64,000 bases of DNA from Hymenobacter sublimis (GCF_023101345.1 NZ_CP095848.1:4118001-4182000), one strand, 5' to 3'. Shown: positions 41,423 through 50,180, counted from the stretch's first letter. Made by a program: numbers and translations. Notes: generated by a model not told the origin, from the sequence alone.

Positions 41423-41746
41423 CTAGTCGAATAGAGGCCAAAGCAGCAGAAAACCCGTGAGTAAAGACAGGTAGAACCAGCCCATCAATTGCCCCCGGTA
41501 GCGCCGGGGTAGGCGGTTGCTGAGCACCAGCACCGCTACCACCACCAGCGCGAGGTGCAGCAACAGAAACACCACCGTTTTCACCCAATTGCTGACAATC
41601 GTGTTTTCCGGCTGCATCTGGTTGCTCATGCCCAAGCCGGAAGTAGCTAGGCGCAACACCTGGTAGGCCACTAGTTCAAAGAGCACGAACAGCCCGGCTC
41701 CTGCCAACACGGCCAGCGGCCCGGATTTCTGCGACACGTCAGCCAT
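41423..41746 (-). CDS. Hypothetical small membrane protein
   Basis: A 107-residue integral membrane protein with three hydrophobic helices (about 10-32, 57-76, 88-105) and short polar loops. There is a basic RLPRRYRGQ between helices 2 and 3, placing that loop in the cytosol. I see no known motif. Downstream is degenerate ggtgag-type repeat sequence (about 41750-41860), similar to that at 1426. Confidence 0.66.
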   Translation of the reverse strand: MADVSQKSGPLAVLAGAGLFVLFELVAYQVLRLATSGLGMSNQMQPENTIVSNWVKTVVFLLLHLALVVVAVLVLSNRLPRRYRGQLMGWFYLSLLTGFLLLWPLFD

Positions 41747-41859
41747 GAGGCGGTAAAATGGTGAGATGGAGGGTGATTGGGTGATGAAGTGAGGTGGTAA
41801 TCGAGCGTACTTTTTGACTACCTGATTTTACCGCTTCCTAATTTCACTAACTCGCCTGT

Positions 41860-42132
41860 TCACTTCTTGCCCAACACCTCGGCGGTGCGGGTACGAATGT
41901 AGAGCTCCTCGACCTTGGCGCGGGCCCAGGGCGTACGGCGCAGGAAGGTGAGGCTGGACTTGATGCTGGGATTTACGGCGAAGCAGTTGATCCGAATCCG
42001 GTTATCCAGCTCGGGCCAGCCGTACGCGGCCACCAGGTACTCCAGAATCTGGGCCAGCGTGACGCCGTGCAGCTCACGAATAAGGTGGCCGGACTCGTCG
42101 CGGGCATCGGGGAGGTTGGGCAAATCGGGCAT
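41860..42132 (-). CDS. VF530-family protein (DUF2132)
   Basis: A 90-residue member of the VF530 family, small all-alpha proteins with a double-stranded-DNA-binding-like fold. Nearly the full conserved core is visible: LHGVTLAQILEYLVAAYGWPE, then RIRINCFAVNPSIKSSLTFLR and TPWARAKVEELYI. The biological role is not established. An ATG at 42132 is chosen; a TTG four codons earlier is less likely. Confidence 0.92.
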   Translation of the reverse strand: MPDLPNLPDARDESGHLIRELHGVTLAQILEYLVAAYGWPELDNRIRINCFAVNPSIKSSLTFLRRTPWARAKVEELYIRTRTAEVLGKK

Positions 42133-42228
42133 GGCAAAAGGCAACGTGTAAGTACAAAAGTGCGAAAAAGCGGGCGTCTTTCGGGTGGTTTCGCCCGGTT
42201 AAGGCACCACATCGTCCTTCCCCAACGT

Positions 42229-42236
42229 TACCTTTG
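42229..42236 (+). promoter_or_regulatory. -7 element upstream of the GH25 gene
   Basis: TACCTTTG matches TAnnTTTG, 18 bases above the ATG. No clear -33 element. Confidence 0.45.
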
Positions 42237-42254
42237 GCAACTTGCCCTGGTTCT

Positions 42255-43082
42255 ATGACTGCTTCCCGCCGTTCTCGTTCTGGCTTTCGCCTGGTATGGC
42301 GCCGGGTGCTGCCGCTGGCTTTTTTGGCCTTGCTGGTTGGGAGCCTCGTGTTTTACTGGCGGCACCAGCGCCAGCTCAACCGCTACGTCCGGCGCGTGTA
42401 CGCCTCCTTTATCAGCCCCCACCTAACGGGCCGCGAACGTACCCCGCTGCTGGCCGGCTACTCCGTGCACGGCATCGACGTGTCGGCCTACCAAGGCCGC
42501 ATCGACTGGGGCCAAGTGGCCGGGCACAAGGTGCGGTTTGCCTTTATTAAGGCCACGGAGGGCGTTACTCTGCACGACGCGCGCTTCAAGCGAAACTGGC
42601 AGGGTGCCCAGGCGGCGGGCATTTACCGCGGGGCCTACCATTATTTCCAGCCTAACTACGACGCCACCCGCCAGGCCAGCCTGTTTACGCGTACCGTGCC
42701 CCTGGCTCCCGGCGACTTACCCCCGGTGCTAGACGTGGAACACGCCGAGTTTCACGACGTGGCCCAGATGCGGCGGGGCGTGGCTACCTGGCTGCGGCTG
42801 GTGGAGCGCCACTACGGGGTGCGGCCCATTCTGTACTCCAACTACAGTTTTTACAAGCGTCACCTGGCTGGGCACTTCGATAAGTACCCGCTTTGGCTAG
42901 CGCACTATGAGGTAGAAAGCCCCGTGCTACCCCGCGAAAAGTGGATTATCTGGCAGCATTCCGACGAGGCTTACGTGCCCGGCATTCGGGGTACCGTCGA
43001 CTTTAACGTATTTCAGGGCAACTTTCAGCGCCTGTTGGCCCTGCGCATTCCGCCCCGCGGCCGTAGCGCCAGGGCCAACTAA
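42255..43082 (+). CDS. Glycoside hydrolase family 25 (lysozyme-like)
   Basis: A 275-residue enzyme anchored by one N-terminal membrane helix (about 18-36). The GH25 domain begins HGIDVSAYQGRIDW (Asp75) and contains FIKATEG (Glu102) and the catalytic DVEH (Asp160, Glu162). It ends YVPGIRGTVDFNVFQG. All GH25 active-site acids are present. The enzyme cleaves the MurNAc-GlcNAc bond of peptidoglycan, so a role in wall turnover is likely; nothing here resembles a phage context. It is followed 11 bases later by rlpA, suggesting one cell-wall operon. Confidence 0.92.
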   Translation: MTASRRSRSGFRLVWRRVLPLAFLALLVGSLVFYWRHQRQLNRYVRRVYASFISPHLTGRERTPLLAGYSVHGIDVSAYQGRIDWGQVAGHKVRFAFIKATEGVTLHDARFKRNWQGAQAAGIYRGAYHYFQPNYDATRQASLFTRTVPLAPGDLPPVLDVEHAEFHDVAQMRRGVATWLRLVERHYGVRPILYSNYSFYKRHLAGHFDKYPLWLAHYEVESPVLPREKWIIWQHSDEAYVPGIRGTVDFNVFQGNFQRLLALRIPPRGRSARAN

Positions 43083-43093
43083 TCTGCCATTTT

Positions 43094-43483
43094 ATGGGTT
43101 TTGCTTTGTTTTCTTACCTCCGCTCTGGGTTCCTGCTTTTGACTTTGGCATTGGTTACGGCCTGCGCCGGGGGCGCGAATACCTTTACCCAATCTGGCAA
43201 GGCCTCATACTATGCTGATAAGTTTGAAGGCCGCAAAACGGCCAGCGGTACCGTGTACCGGGGCGGCAAACGCACGGCGGCGCACAACACGTTGCCTTTT
43301 GGCACCATTGTGCGCGTCACTAATCCGCGCAACCACCGCTCCGTAAAAGTGAAAGTTACTGACCGGGGGCCCCACGCCAAAGGCCGCGTCATTGACCTCT
43401 CGCGCAAGGCGGCCCGCAAGATTGGTATCGTGGATGCCGGCGTAGCGCCAGTAGAGTTAAAAGTTGTCCGGAAAGCCAAATAA
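43094..43483 (+). CDS. rlpA: RlpA-family septal-ring lytic transglycosylase-like lipoprotein
   Basis: A 129-residue lipoprotein: lipobox VTAC (Cys24), then a double-psi beta-barrel (GKASYYADKFEGRKTASG, TLPFGTIVRVTNP, KVKVTDRGPHAKGRVIDLS). RlpA cleaves naked glycan strands near the division site in some Gram-negatives; in others it is structural. The SPOR domain of the longer form is absent, as in many Bacteroidota copies. It sits directly after the GH25 gene. Confidence 0.9.
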   Translation: MGFALFSYLRSGFLLLTLALVTACAGGANTFTQSGKASYYADKFEGRKTASGTVYRGGKRTAAHNTLPFGTIVRVTNPRNHRSVKVKVTDRGPHAKGRVIDLSRKAARKIGIVDAGVAPVELKVVRKAK

Positions 43484-43516
43484 TCCCGCGCCGCTCGTCG
43501 GTGCCTCGCTTAGCCC

Positions 43517-43720
43517 ATGCGTATTCGTAAGAAAGTTCAGTGGACCATTCCGGCCGAGGCCAACCGCTTCGTTCAGCTCGGTGCCTTTGTAAAGGCGGCC
43601 GAAGCCCAGGGCTGGTCGGAAACCGAAATTCAGTTTGTAATGGACGAGGTAGTGGAAGCCCGCGACGAGGCCGAGGTGGTCCTCATTTTCCAGGACTACA
43701 CCCAAACCGGCCGCCGCTAA
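43517..43720 (+). CDS. Small hypothetical protein
   Basis: A 67-residue, mainly helical protein: MRIRKKVQWTIPAEANRFVQ, WSETEIQFVMDEVVEARDEA, then FQDYTQTGRR. No signal peptide, no known motif. It follows rlpA by 33 bases in the same direction and may be co-transcribed with the cell-wall pair, though its sequence suggests a cytosolic location. I do not recognise a family. Confidence 0.6.
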   Translation: MRIRKKVQWTIPAEANRFVQLGAFVKAAEAQGWSETEIQFVMDEVVEARDEAEVVLIFQDYTQTGRR

Positions 43721-43784
43721 CGCCACGGGGCGGCCCGGCTTTGTGCCAGACCGCCCCGCGGTAGGTAGTAGGCCAGGGGCTGGC

Positions 43785-44204
43785 TTACTTGACTTTCTTT
43801 TTCATTTTGACCTTGCCGCCGTTTTTGGCGAGCTGCAACAGGCTGTCCTGCTCGGCGCGCATGGCTTTGGTGGTCATCCGGCCTGTCAAGGACATGTAGT
43901 CGCCTTCTTTGAGCATGGCCGTTGTGCCGTCAGCCAGGGTCACGGTGCCATCGGCCCGAACTTTAGTACCATTTACCAGGGCCGTTTCCGAGGTTAGGGC
44001 CTCGGTGTGGGCGTCGCGCGTCATCATTACTTTGCCCCCCTTCATCAGGAAGCCATCCTTCATGGTCAGGCCCACCGGAGCGGCGGCTTTGGCCCGGGGC
44101 TGCACGGGCCGGCGGGGAGGCAGCTTGGTTTGCGCCTGGGCGCTGAGGGTAGCGGCTGCGGCTAGCAAAAGCGTGGCCAAAATAGTAGTAGGATACCGTT
44201 TCAT
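43785..44204 (-). CDS. DUF6799-like secreted protein
   Basis: A 139-residue exported protein: signal peptide MKRYPTTILATLLLAAAATL ... AQAQ, a Pro/Arg linker, then LTMKDGFLMKGGKVMMTRD and NGTKVRADGTVTLADGTTAML, with a Lys-rich tail. The Met-rich 'dGf.mk.Gk.m.....ngt.v..dGtv...dG....l..G' pattern is that of DUF6799, a repeat-like Bacteroidota domain of unknown role. I chose the ATG at 44204, which begins the signal peptide. Confidence 0.75.
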   Translation of the reverse strand: MKRYPTTILATLLLAAAATLSAQAQTKLPPRRPVQPRAKAAAPVGLTMKDGFLMKGGKVMMTRDAHTEALTSETALVNGTKVRADGTVTLADGTTAMLKEGDYMSLTGRMTTKAMRAEQDSLLQLAKNGGKVKMKKKVK

Positions 44205-44386
44205 AGTGGGTGGAAAATGAGAGAATTGGAGAAAAACACCGCTGGGTACGGTAGCTGTAAAATACAAAATACGGGCCGAATTTCGCAATGTTGGTTGGGT
44301 AACCTCGCCCGAGCCGGATTCGTTTTAGCAGTAGCTTCCAAACGCCCGGTAGCGGGCCTTGGCTCTCCCCTGTTATCACCTGCCCC

Positions 44387-45310
44387 GTGGATTACAAAGA
44401 CTACTACCAGATTCTGGGCCTCGATAAATCGGCCACCAAGGACCAGATCAAGAAAGCCTACCGCAAGCTGGCCCGCCAGTACCACCCCGACGTGAACCCC
44501 AACAACGCCGAGGCCGAACGCAAGTTCAAGGAAATCAACGAGGCCCACGAAGTTCTTAGCGACGACGACAAGCGCCAGAAGTACGACCAATTGGGCGCCG
44601 ACTGGCAGCGTTATCAGCAGGCGGGCGCGGGCCGGGGCAGCCAGGGCAACGGAGCTGGCTTCGACTGGTCGCAGTACGCCCAGGGCGGCAGCTTCGGGGG
44701 CGAAGACAACCCGTTTGGAGGCGCCGACTTCTCCGATTTCTTTAGCTCCATGTTTGGGGGCATGGGTGGGGGTAGCCAGGGGAGCAGTACCCGGCCCCGC
44801 GCCGGCCAGGACTACCAGGCCGAGCTGGAACTGACCTTGGCCGAGGCCTACCACGGCGGCCCCCGCACGCTCACGGTTAATGGCAAAAATCTGCGCCTTA
44901 CCATTCACCCAGGCGTGGAAGATGGGCAGGTCATTCGGCTGCGCGACCAGGGTGGGCCGGGCCGCAACGGCGGGCCCGCCGGCTCGCTCTACATTACCCT
45001 GCGCATTCAGCCCGACGCCCGCTATTCCCGCGCCGGCAACGATTTAACCATGGATGTGCCCGTGAGCATTTACACGGCCTTGCTAGGCGGCGAGCAGGTA
45101 GTAGAAACCTTGTCGGGCCCGGTGAAAATCACCATCAAGCCCGAAACGCCGAATGGCACCCGCCTACGCCTGCGCGGCAAGGGGTTCCCAGTCTACCGCC
45201 AGTCCGGGCAGTTCGGCGACTTATACCTGCGCCTAACGCTCACGCTACCCCAGAACCTGAGCGAGAAGGAAAAGGAGTTGTTTCGTCAGCTGGCTGAGCT
45301 ACGGAAATAA
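44387..45310 (+). CDS. cbpA: DnaJ-class co-chaperone CbpA
   Basis: A 307-residue DnaJ relative without zinc fingers. The J domain (1-70) has the HPD triad at 33-35 that stimulates DnaK. A Gly/Phe-rich linker runs to about 140, then the two C-terminal substrate-binding beta domains (about 142-300, with LTIHPGVEDGQVIRLRDQG and RLRLRGKGFP). The start is a GTG at 44387 that gives the exact family start (VDYKDYYQILGL). It is followed 56 bases later by a cbpM-like gene, the known CbpA modulator pair. Confidence 0.94.
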   Translation: MDYKDYYQILGLDKSATKDQIKKAYRKLARQYHPDVNPNNAEAERKFKEINEAHEVLSDDDKRQKYDQLGADWQRYQQAGAGRGSQGNGAGFDWSQYAQGGSFGGEDNPFGGADFSDFFSSMFGGMGGGSQGSSTRPRAGQDYQAELELTLAEAYHGGPRTLTVNGKNLRLTIHPGVEDGQVIRLRDQGGPGRNGGPAGSLYITLRIQPDARYSRAGNDLTMDVPVSIYTALLGGEQVVETLSGPVKITIKPETPNGTRLRLRGKGFPVYRQSGQFGDLYLRLTLTLPQNLSEKEKELFRQLAELRK

Positions 45311-45366
45311 CCACAGCCGTATTAGCCCTTTTGTTTGTCCTTGAGTCTCGAAAACTGCTACCTCTC

Positions 45367-45699
45367 ATGGAAACGCATCATATCATCCTCTCTTTTCACG
45401 AGTGCGCTACCCGCTACGGGCTAAGCGAAACCGATGTGCGGGAGTTCTTGGAGCTTGGGCTTCTGCATGCGGCCCCAGACACGCCCAACGCCCTGCACGA
45501 AGAGCCCGACCATGTGGCCCTGCTGGCTCGCCTGCACCACGAGTTGGGCTTGAGCAAGGACAGTCTGGAGGTAATTCTGGCCATGCGTCAGCGCTTGGAG
45601 CAGCTTCAGCAGGAGCTCAGCCAGCAGCGGGCCCGAGTCCGGCAATTGGAAGTATTCCTGCGCGGCACTGGGCCCATGCTGGACATTGACCTGCGGTAA
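45367..45699 (+). CDS. cbpM: Chaperone modulator CbpM-like protein
   Basis: A 110-residue protein with a MerR-like N-terminal helical segment (SFHECATRYGLSETDVREFL), an acidic middle (LHEEPDHVALLARLHHELGL) and a C-terminal coiled coil (RQRLEQLQQELSQQRARVRQ). CbpM binds the J domain of CbpA and blocks its action on DnaK; the gene order here agrees. The sequence is diverged from enterobacterial CbpM, so identity rests partly on context. Confidence 0.8.
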   Translation: METHHIILSFHECATRYGLSETDVREFLELGLLHAAPDTPNALHEEPDHVALLARLHHELGLSKDSLEVILAMRQRLEQLQQELSQQRARVRQLEVFLRGTGPMLDIDLR

Positions 45700-45873
45700 A
45701 ATTTTGTTCCTCCTGGCTAGCGCTCAGCTTCGTGAGAGCGTCTGGCTGGTTGTTTTGGAGGATTCGTAGGCGGGTTTGGACGCAGCAGGGCAACTTTTCC
45801 CCCTAACCAGGGTATAAAGCCCCAGCTTGCCCGCTGTGGCAATTGCCTTTTTTGTCACCCTTTTCCCTTTCCT

Positions 45874-47454
45874 ATGCCTCCACGCATTCCCCTCCAAAAG
45901 GCGTTAGCCCTCGGCCTTACGGCCTGGGCGCTGGCCCCGCTGGCTTCGCACGCACAAACTGCCGACCGCAAGACGGCCATCGGCCTCAACGTGAGTGCCA
46001 TGCAGTACAAGGGCAACTTCGGTTCTGACTACTGGAACTGGAGCGAGAACAAGTACGCGCCCGGCCTGACGATCAGCCGCTACCTGACCAGCGGCCTGGA
46101 CCTGCAGCTGAGCGGCAATTACGTGGAGCTGAAGAAGACGGCCCCGGCCGGCGCCCCTTACTTCGGCAGCAACTTCGCCACCAACGTGGTAAATGTGAAC
46201 CTGGGCCTGAAGTTCAAGCTGCTGAGTGAGGATTCGCCCGTACGCCCCTACCTGCTGGCCGCCCCGGGCCTGACTTACACCAGCCGCGAGGGCACCATCT
46301 TCCGCAACAACCGCACCGAGCCCACCGACCAGGACAAGAACTACTTTGACTTGTTCGGGGCCGCCGGTATTGACTTTCGCCTGGGCGAGGCCGTGCACCT
46401 GTTTGTGCAGACCGGCCAGCACTTCCCGCTCAATGCCAACATTGACGGTGACCCTGCCCGCGACGACAACAGCATCGACGACCGGTTCTTGCAGCACACT
46501 GTGGGCCTGAACTTTGCCCTAGGTCAGGCTAAGGATGAGGACAAGGATGGCGTTTCCGACCGCAAAGACAAGTGCCCCGGTACCCCCGCCGGTGTGGCTG
46601 TGGATGCCAACGGCTGCCCCCTCGACGGTGACGGCGACGGTGTTCCGGATTACCAAGACAAATGCCCCACTGAGAAAGGCCTCGCGGCCCTGGAAGGCTG
46701 CCCCGACCGGGACGGTGATGGTGTGCGCGACGGCGACGACAAGTGCCCCGACACTCCTGGCAAGGCTGAACTGCAAGGCTGCCCCGACTCCGATAACGAC
46801 GGGGTAATCGACCAGAATGATAAGTGCCCCGACACGCCCGGCGGCGTGAAAGTAGACGCCAATGGCTGCCCCGTTGACTCCGACGGTGACGGTGTACCCG
46901 ACTACCAGGACCGCTGCCCGCAGCGCCCCGGCCCGGCCTCCAACAAAGGCTGCCCGGAAATGAAGGTTGAGGAGAAAAAGCGTCTGCAGGAGGCTACCAA
47001 GTACATTCAGTTCGAGTTCAATAAGGCGACTTTGAAGCCGATTTCGTTCCCGACTCTGGACGGCCTGGTGCAAATCCTGAACGACTACCCAGATTACTTC
47101 CTCGGCATCTCGGCCCACGCCGATAACGTAGGCAACGACGAGTACAACCTGCGTCTCTCGGATGAGCGTGCTGCCTCGGCCCGTGCTTACATGCTGCGCA
47201 AAGGCATCCCGGAGGACCGCATCGTATCGCATGGCTACGGGGAAAGCAAGCCGATTGCTCCGAACACCACGGAGGCCGGCCGCGCCCTCAACCGCCGCGT
47301 AGAGTTCGACGTGTACCTGCCCGGCGACCCGAACCCCGCTGAAACCAAGTACGGCCCCGCTCCTGCTATTCCGCCCGCTCCGGTGAAAGCCGCCGCTCCG
47401 GCCAAGAAAGCTCCTGCAAAGGCCCCGGTTCGCCGGACCACCCCACGCCGCTAA
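45874..47454 (+). CDS. OmpA-family outer-membrane protein with thrombospondin type-3 repeats
   Basis: A 526-residue envelope protein. It has a signal peptide (1-27, cut after SHA), an 8-stranded OmpA-like barrel (about 30-215), then five TSP3 calcium-binding repeats of the form DxDxDGVxDxxDxCP (about 218-362), whose Cys and Asp recur at regular spacing. The OmpA C-terminal peptidoglycan-binding domain (about 370-485) contains IQFEFNKATLKP and LSDERAASARAYM. A Lys/Ala/Pro tail ends the protein. It links the outer membrane to the wall and should be abundant. Confidence 0.93.
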   Translation: MPPRIPLQKALALGLTAWALAPLASHAQTADRKTAIGLNVSAMQYKGNFGSDYWNWSENKYAPGLTISRYLTSGLDLQLSGNYVELKKTAPAGAPYFGSNFATNVVNVNLGLKFKLLSEDSPVRPYLLAAPGLTYTSREGTIFRNNRTEPTDQDKNYFDLFGAAGIDFRLGEAVHLFVQTGQHFPLNANIDGDPARDDNSIDDRFLQHTVGLNFALGQAKDEDKDGVSDRKDKCPGTPAGVAVDANGCPLDGDGDGVPDYQDKCPTEKGLAALEGCPDRDGDGVRDGDDKCPDTPGKAELQGCPDSDNDGVIDQNDKCPDTPGGVKVDANGCPVDSDGDGVPDYQDRCPQRPGPASNKGCPEMKVEEKKRLQEATKYIQFEFNKATLKPISFPTLDGLVQILNDYPDYFLGISAHADNVGNDEYNLRLSDERAASARAYMLRKGIPEDRIVSHGYGESKPIAPNTTEAGRALNRRVEFDVYLPGDPNPAETKYGPAPAIPPAPVKAAAPAKKAPAKAPVRRTTPRR

Positions 47455-47476
47455 CTGGTAGCTGGTTCATAAATCA

Positions 47477-47510
47477 AAAAGCGCCTTGCTCAGCTGAGCA
47501 AGGCGCTTTT
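47477..47510. terminator. Terminator of the OmpA-like gene
   Basis: Two perfect, directly adjoining 17-base arms (47477-47493, 47494-47510; AAAAGCGCCTTGCTCAG), followed by TTTTTTG. A very strong hairpin, as expected for an abundant transcript. Confidence 0.9.
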
Positions 47511-47643
47511 TTGTGGCCCTAGCTAATCCAGTATGTTAACTCGTTTTGCTAAGGTTACGTGTTGAGTCTGTACCTGCTCTAGTCTCAAATTGTCTGCTGA
47601 AGTAGCTATTGTTCCGGCGTAAGCGGGTAACAGATTACCGGGC

Positions 47644-47738
47644 CGCTTTGCAAAGGCGCCGCCACCGTATCTCGCTCGAATTGTTAGGTAGCATGGCAAC
47701 ATCAGCATGCAAGATGCTGCGGCGGCGCTCTGTAAGAC
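47644..47738. repeat. Long palindromic repeat with conserved loop, copy 3 (degenerate)
   Basis: Left arm 47644-47674, right arm 47709-47738, one-base indel and several changes. The loop again starts ATCTCGCTCGAATTGTT and ends GCAAGATGC. The arm middle (CAAAGGCGCCGCCACC) is close to copy 2. It lies in the 383-base gap between the OmpA terminator and the ZIP gene; nothing else is seen there. Confidence 0.82.
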
Positions 47739-47837
47739 AGCCTTTGACTTTGGGGTCGAAATAAGCTCTTCTCTGTATTTATAGTGCTAGCGTGGGCGTC
47801 TCTAAAATCAACTCTAACACTAGCCACCATTGGCCTC

Positions 47838-48569
47838 CTACCCCACATCCACTAGCAGGGCCAGCAGCAAGCCGGCCAGGGTGGCTACCAGCTTGCGCAC
47901 ATTCAGGCTGTGGTCAGGGCTGGTTTCGAAGAGAATGGTAGTAGAAACGTGCAGGAAGTTACCGGCTACTAACCCGAGCAGGGCCGCGTACAGGCCGCCG
48001 GTCAGGAGTTGCTCCAACACTACGAAGTTGCTTACAATAATACCGGCCGGGCCCGCCACGGCAAACACCAGCAGGTAGGGCAACGCCCGCCGGAAAGAGC
48101 CCAGGCGCAGCAGCAAGGCCGCCATCAGGGCAAAGGCCGCCGGAATGTGGTGCAGAGCTACCCCAGCCAGAATGGCGTAGAAATTCTGGCTTACGTCGCC
48201 GGCCGCCGGGGTTTTCACCAAAATGCTACCCTCCAGAAACGAGTGCAAAACCAAAGACGACAGCAGCAGGAAAGGCACCCTACCCGCGTGCTCAGTATGA
48301 TGATGAACGTGTCCATGCTCCACGCCCTGCGAGAAAACCTCCAGCAGCATTTGCCCAAAAAAACCCGCCAGCACGAAGTAACCTACTCGGTGCCCGGGCT
48401 GCATCTGTAGGGCCTCTGGTAATAGGTGCGTAACGGTGAGCGTGAACAAGTAGGCCCCGCTAAAAGCCAGCAGCGGCTTCATCCAGGTGGTGCGGGCCGT
48501 TGGGACCAGTCGGGTCAGCCAGCCGGCTCCCAGCACAGTCAGAAACAACGCAAAAACGGCAAACCACAT
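47838..48569 (-). CDS. ZIP-family metal transporter
   Basis: A 243-residue polytopic membrane protein with about seven to eight helices. It has a His-rich cytosolic loop (EHGHVHHHTEHAG), then the metal-path helices HSFLEGSILV and HHIPAAFALMAALLL that carry the HS..EG and HHxP..fA signature. ZIP proteins import Zn2+ or Fe2+. The start at 48569 lies at the first helix. No regulator or partner is adjacent. Confidence 0.88.
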   Translation of the reverse strand: MWFAVFALFLTVLGAGWLTRLVPTARTTWMKPLLAFSGAYLFTLTVTHLLPEALQMQPGHRVGYFVLAGFFGQMLLEVFSQGVEHGHVHHHTEHAGRVPFLLLSSLVLHSFLEGSILVKTPAAGDVSQNFYAILAGVALHHIPAAFALMAALLLRLGSFRRALPYLLVFAVAGPAGIIVSNFVVLEQLLTGGLYAALLGLVAGNFLHVSTTILFETSPDHSLNVRKLVATLAGLLLALLVDVG

Positions 48570-48650
48570 GGGCAGTAAAGTGAGGGGTGAGGCAGCAGAC
48601 TCAGGAGGAAAGACCTAATAGATCTTGCCCCTGGCCGCCACCTGACTAGT

Positions 48651-49394
48651 TTATTTCTTGAGCACGAAAATCATGCGGGGGCTGGTAGCGGCATCGAAGG
48701 CAGTGAGGTGGTAGTCGCCTAACACTTCCACCAGGCGCAGGCCCGCCATTCGGAAGTACTCCTCGAACCGCTCCTGACTGAGGGCGCGCACCCGCTCCTC
48801 AAAGTGTTGCTCTCGGCCCTCATCGTCCTGGAAGCGGATTTCTTTCACGATGAAGTCGTGCTGGAAATGGCGGTACAGCCGGAACTCCGTGTTTTCCACC
48901 CGCTTAGTTTCGTGCGCTACCAGCTGCCGGATGGTCAGGTCCGTGTTCAGGAAGTCGATGACCATTTTGCCCCCGGGCCGCAGGGCGGCGGCCGCGTTAC
49001 GCAGAGCCACTACGTTGTCGGCCTCCTGCGCGAAGTAGCCGAAGCTGGTAAACAAGTTGAAAATGAAGTCAAAGGGCCCAGTAAGCAGAGGCTGCCGCAT
49101 GTCGTGCACCTGAAAGTGCAGGTGCTCATGGGCAAACTGCTGGGCGTAACGAATACTTTCCGGCGACAGGTCCAACCCCGTTACGTCATAGCCCTGCTCA
49201 CTTAGGTAGAGCGCGTGCCGCCCTTTGCCGCAGGCCAGGTCCAAGAGGCGAGCCTCTGGCTTAGGGTGCAGGTACCGTAGCAATTTCGCCAGAAAAGCGC
49301 GGGCCTCCTCGTCGTTTCGCGCCCGGTAGAGCCGATGATAGTACGGCGAGTCAAACCAGGTACTAAACCATTCTTGGGGGGGCGCAGGCAGCAT
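48651..49394 (-). CDS. Class I SAM-dependent methyltransferase
   Basis: A 247-residue methyltransferase. SAM motif I is LLDLACGKGRHALYLSEQG (about 45-63), followed by GLDLSPESI (acidic strand-2 end) and FDFIFNLFTSFGYF. After the Rossmann core there is a beta-rich C-terminal half (about 165-245) of a Bacteroidota/Cyanobacteria small-molecule type. Substrate unknown. I chose the ATG at 49394; upstream frame residues are Arg/Cys-rich and not part of the fold. Confidence 0.85.
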   Translation of the reverse strand: MLPAPPQEWFSTWFDSPYYHRLYRARNDEEARAFLAKLLRYLHPKPEARLLDLACGKGRHALYLSEQGYDVTGLDLSPESIRYAQQFAHEHLHFQVHDMRQPLLTGPFDFIFNLFTSFGYFAQEADNVVALRNAAAALRPGGKMVIDFLNTDLTIRQLVAHETKRVENTEFRLYRHFQHDFIVKEIRFQDDEGREQHFEERVRALSQERFEEYFRMAGLRLVEVLGDYHLTAFDAATSPRMIFVLKK

Positions 49395-49462
49395 AAGTAA
49401 CAGAGCAGGTACTAAAACGACAAAAGGGCGCTTACACGCCCCTTCTCGTTTTATGAGCAAAT

Positions 49463-49507
49463 ACGGGGGTTCATATTTGCAACAGCGCTGCAAATATGAA
49501 CCCCCGT
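49463..49507. terminator. Perfect 19-bp hairpin
   Basis: Arms 49463-49481 and 49489-49507 (ACGGGGGTTCATATTTGCA) are exact inverted copies with a 7-base loop, within ten bases of the stop of the metal-binding lipoprotein gene. There is no long T run on the minus strand, so it may be an imperfect terminator or a protective 3' hairpin. Confidence 0.7.
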
Positions 49508-49516
49508 TTGTTTAAA

Positions 49517-49789
49517 TCAAAGCGCCTTGGCAGGCGTAGCGGCCGGGTTAGGCTCCAGGTCCATGGCGCAAACCGGGCATTTGCCGGGCTTGTTGCTGGC
49601 GCTACCCTCGCAGCCCATGGGGCAGAGGTAGGCAGCCGTGGCCACGGGCAGCGCCGTGCTATCGGCAGGTGCGGTGGCGGCAGCCGCCGTAGTGGCAGCC
49701 TGCTCCGCGGGCTTCGACTGACAGCCGGCCAGTACAGCTCCGGAGGCCAGCAAAACAGCCGTTACCGTTGATTTCCAAAAAGATACCAT
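49517..49789 (-). CDS. Small lipoprotein with heavy-metal-binding domain
   Basis: A 90-residue lipoprotein. Lipobox LAGC, an Ala/Thr-rich tether, then YLCPMGCEGSASNKPGKCPV followed by CAMDLEP. The 'Y.CPM.......PG.CP.CgM.L' pattern is the heavy-metal-binding domain found in copper-handling proteins and efflux adaptors, binding metal through the Cys and Met residues. It is probably periplasmic. The lipoprotein gene upstream is only ten bases away, so both form one transcript. Confidence 0.8.
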   Translation of the reverse strand: MVSFWKSTVTAVLLASGAVLAGCQSKPAEQAATTAAAATAPADSTALPVATAAYLCPMGCEGSASNKPGKCPVCAMDLEPNPAATPAKAL

Positions 49790-49799
49790 AAGCCCGACG

Positions 49800-50180
49800 T
49801 TAGTTTTTGGGCGTAGGCTCTGCCGTTTCAGCCTTTTGGTCGCTGGTGGCTTTTTTGTCGCTCTGAATGGCCTCGGCGCTGCTGGTATGGGTAGCGTCTT
49901 TGGCATCGGCCGTACGAACTTCCTCGGCCGTTACCCGGTCGCGGGCGTTGGGCTCGTCCAGGGTTACTTCCGAGTTGATGGGGCGCTCAATTGCTCCACC
50001 CTTCGATTGGTGGGCGGCTTCTTCCGTGTTCTGGTCGAAGTTGTCAGAAGAGCGGCTGCCAGGCTCTACCATGTCTACCGATACTTTTTTGTCGGCGCGC
50101 CAGTCTGAAGGTTCGCTGCTGCACGCGTTCAGGGCCAGCGTAGCCAGGGCCAGGGCAGAAAGTACGAGTTGCTTGCTCAT
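49800..50180 (-). CDS. Hypothetical lipoprotein
   Basis: A 126-residue lipoprotein: signal MSKQLVLSALALATLALNAC gives lipobox LNAC (Cys20). The mature part is hydrophilic, Ala/Ser/Asp/Lys-rich and likely disordered, with no domain. It is probably co-transcribed with the metal-binding lipoprotein gene ten bases downstream. Function unknown. The ATG at 50180 starts the signal peptide. Confidence 0.7.
   Translation of the reverse strand: MSKQLVLSALALATLALNACSSEPSDWRADKKVSVDMVEPGSRSSDNFDQNTEEAAHQSKGGAIERPINSEVTLDEPNARDRVTAEEVRTADAKDATHTSSAEAIQSDKKATSDQKAETAEPTPKN

Noticed and set aside
42255..43082. Prophage lysis gene
   Set aside because: The GH25 enzyme has a membrane anchor and is joined to rlpA; no holin, tail or integrase genes are near.
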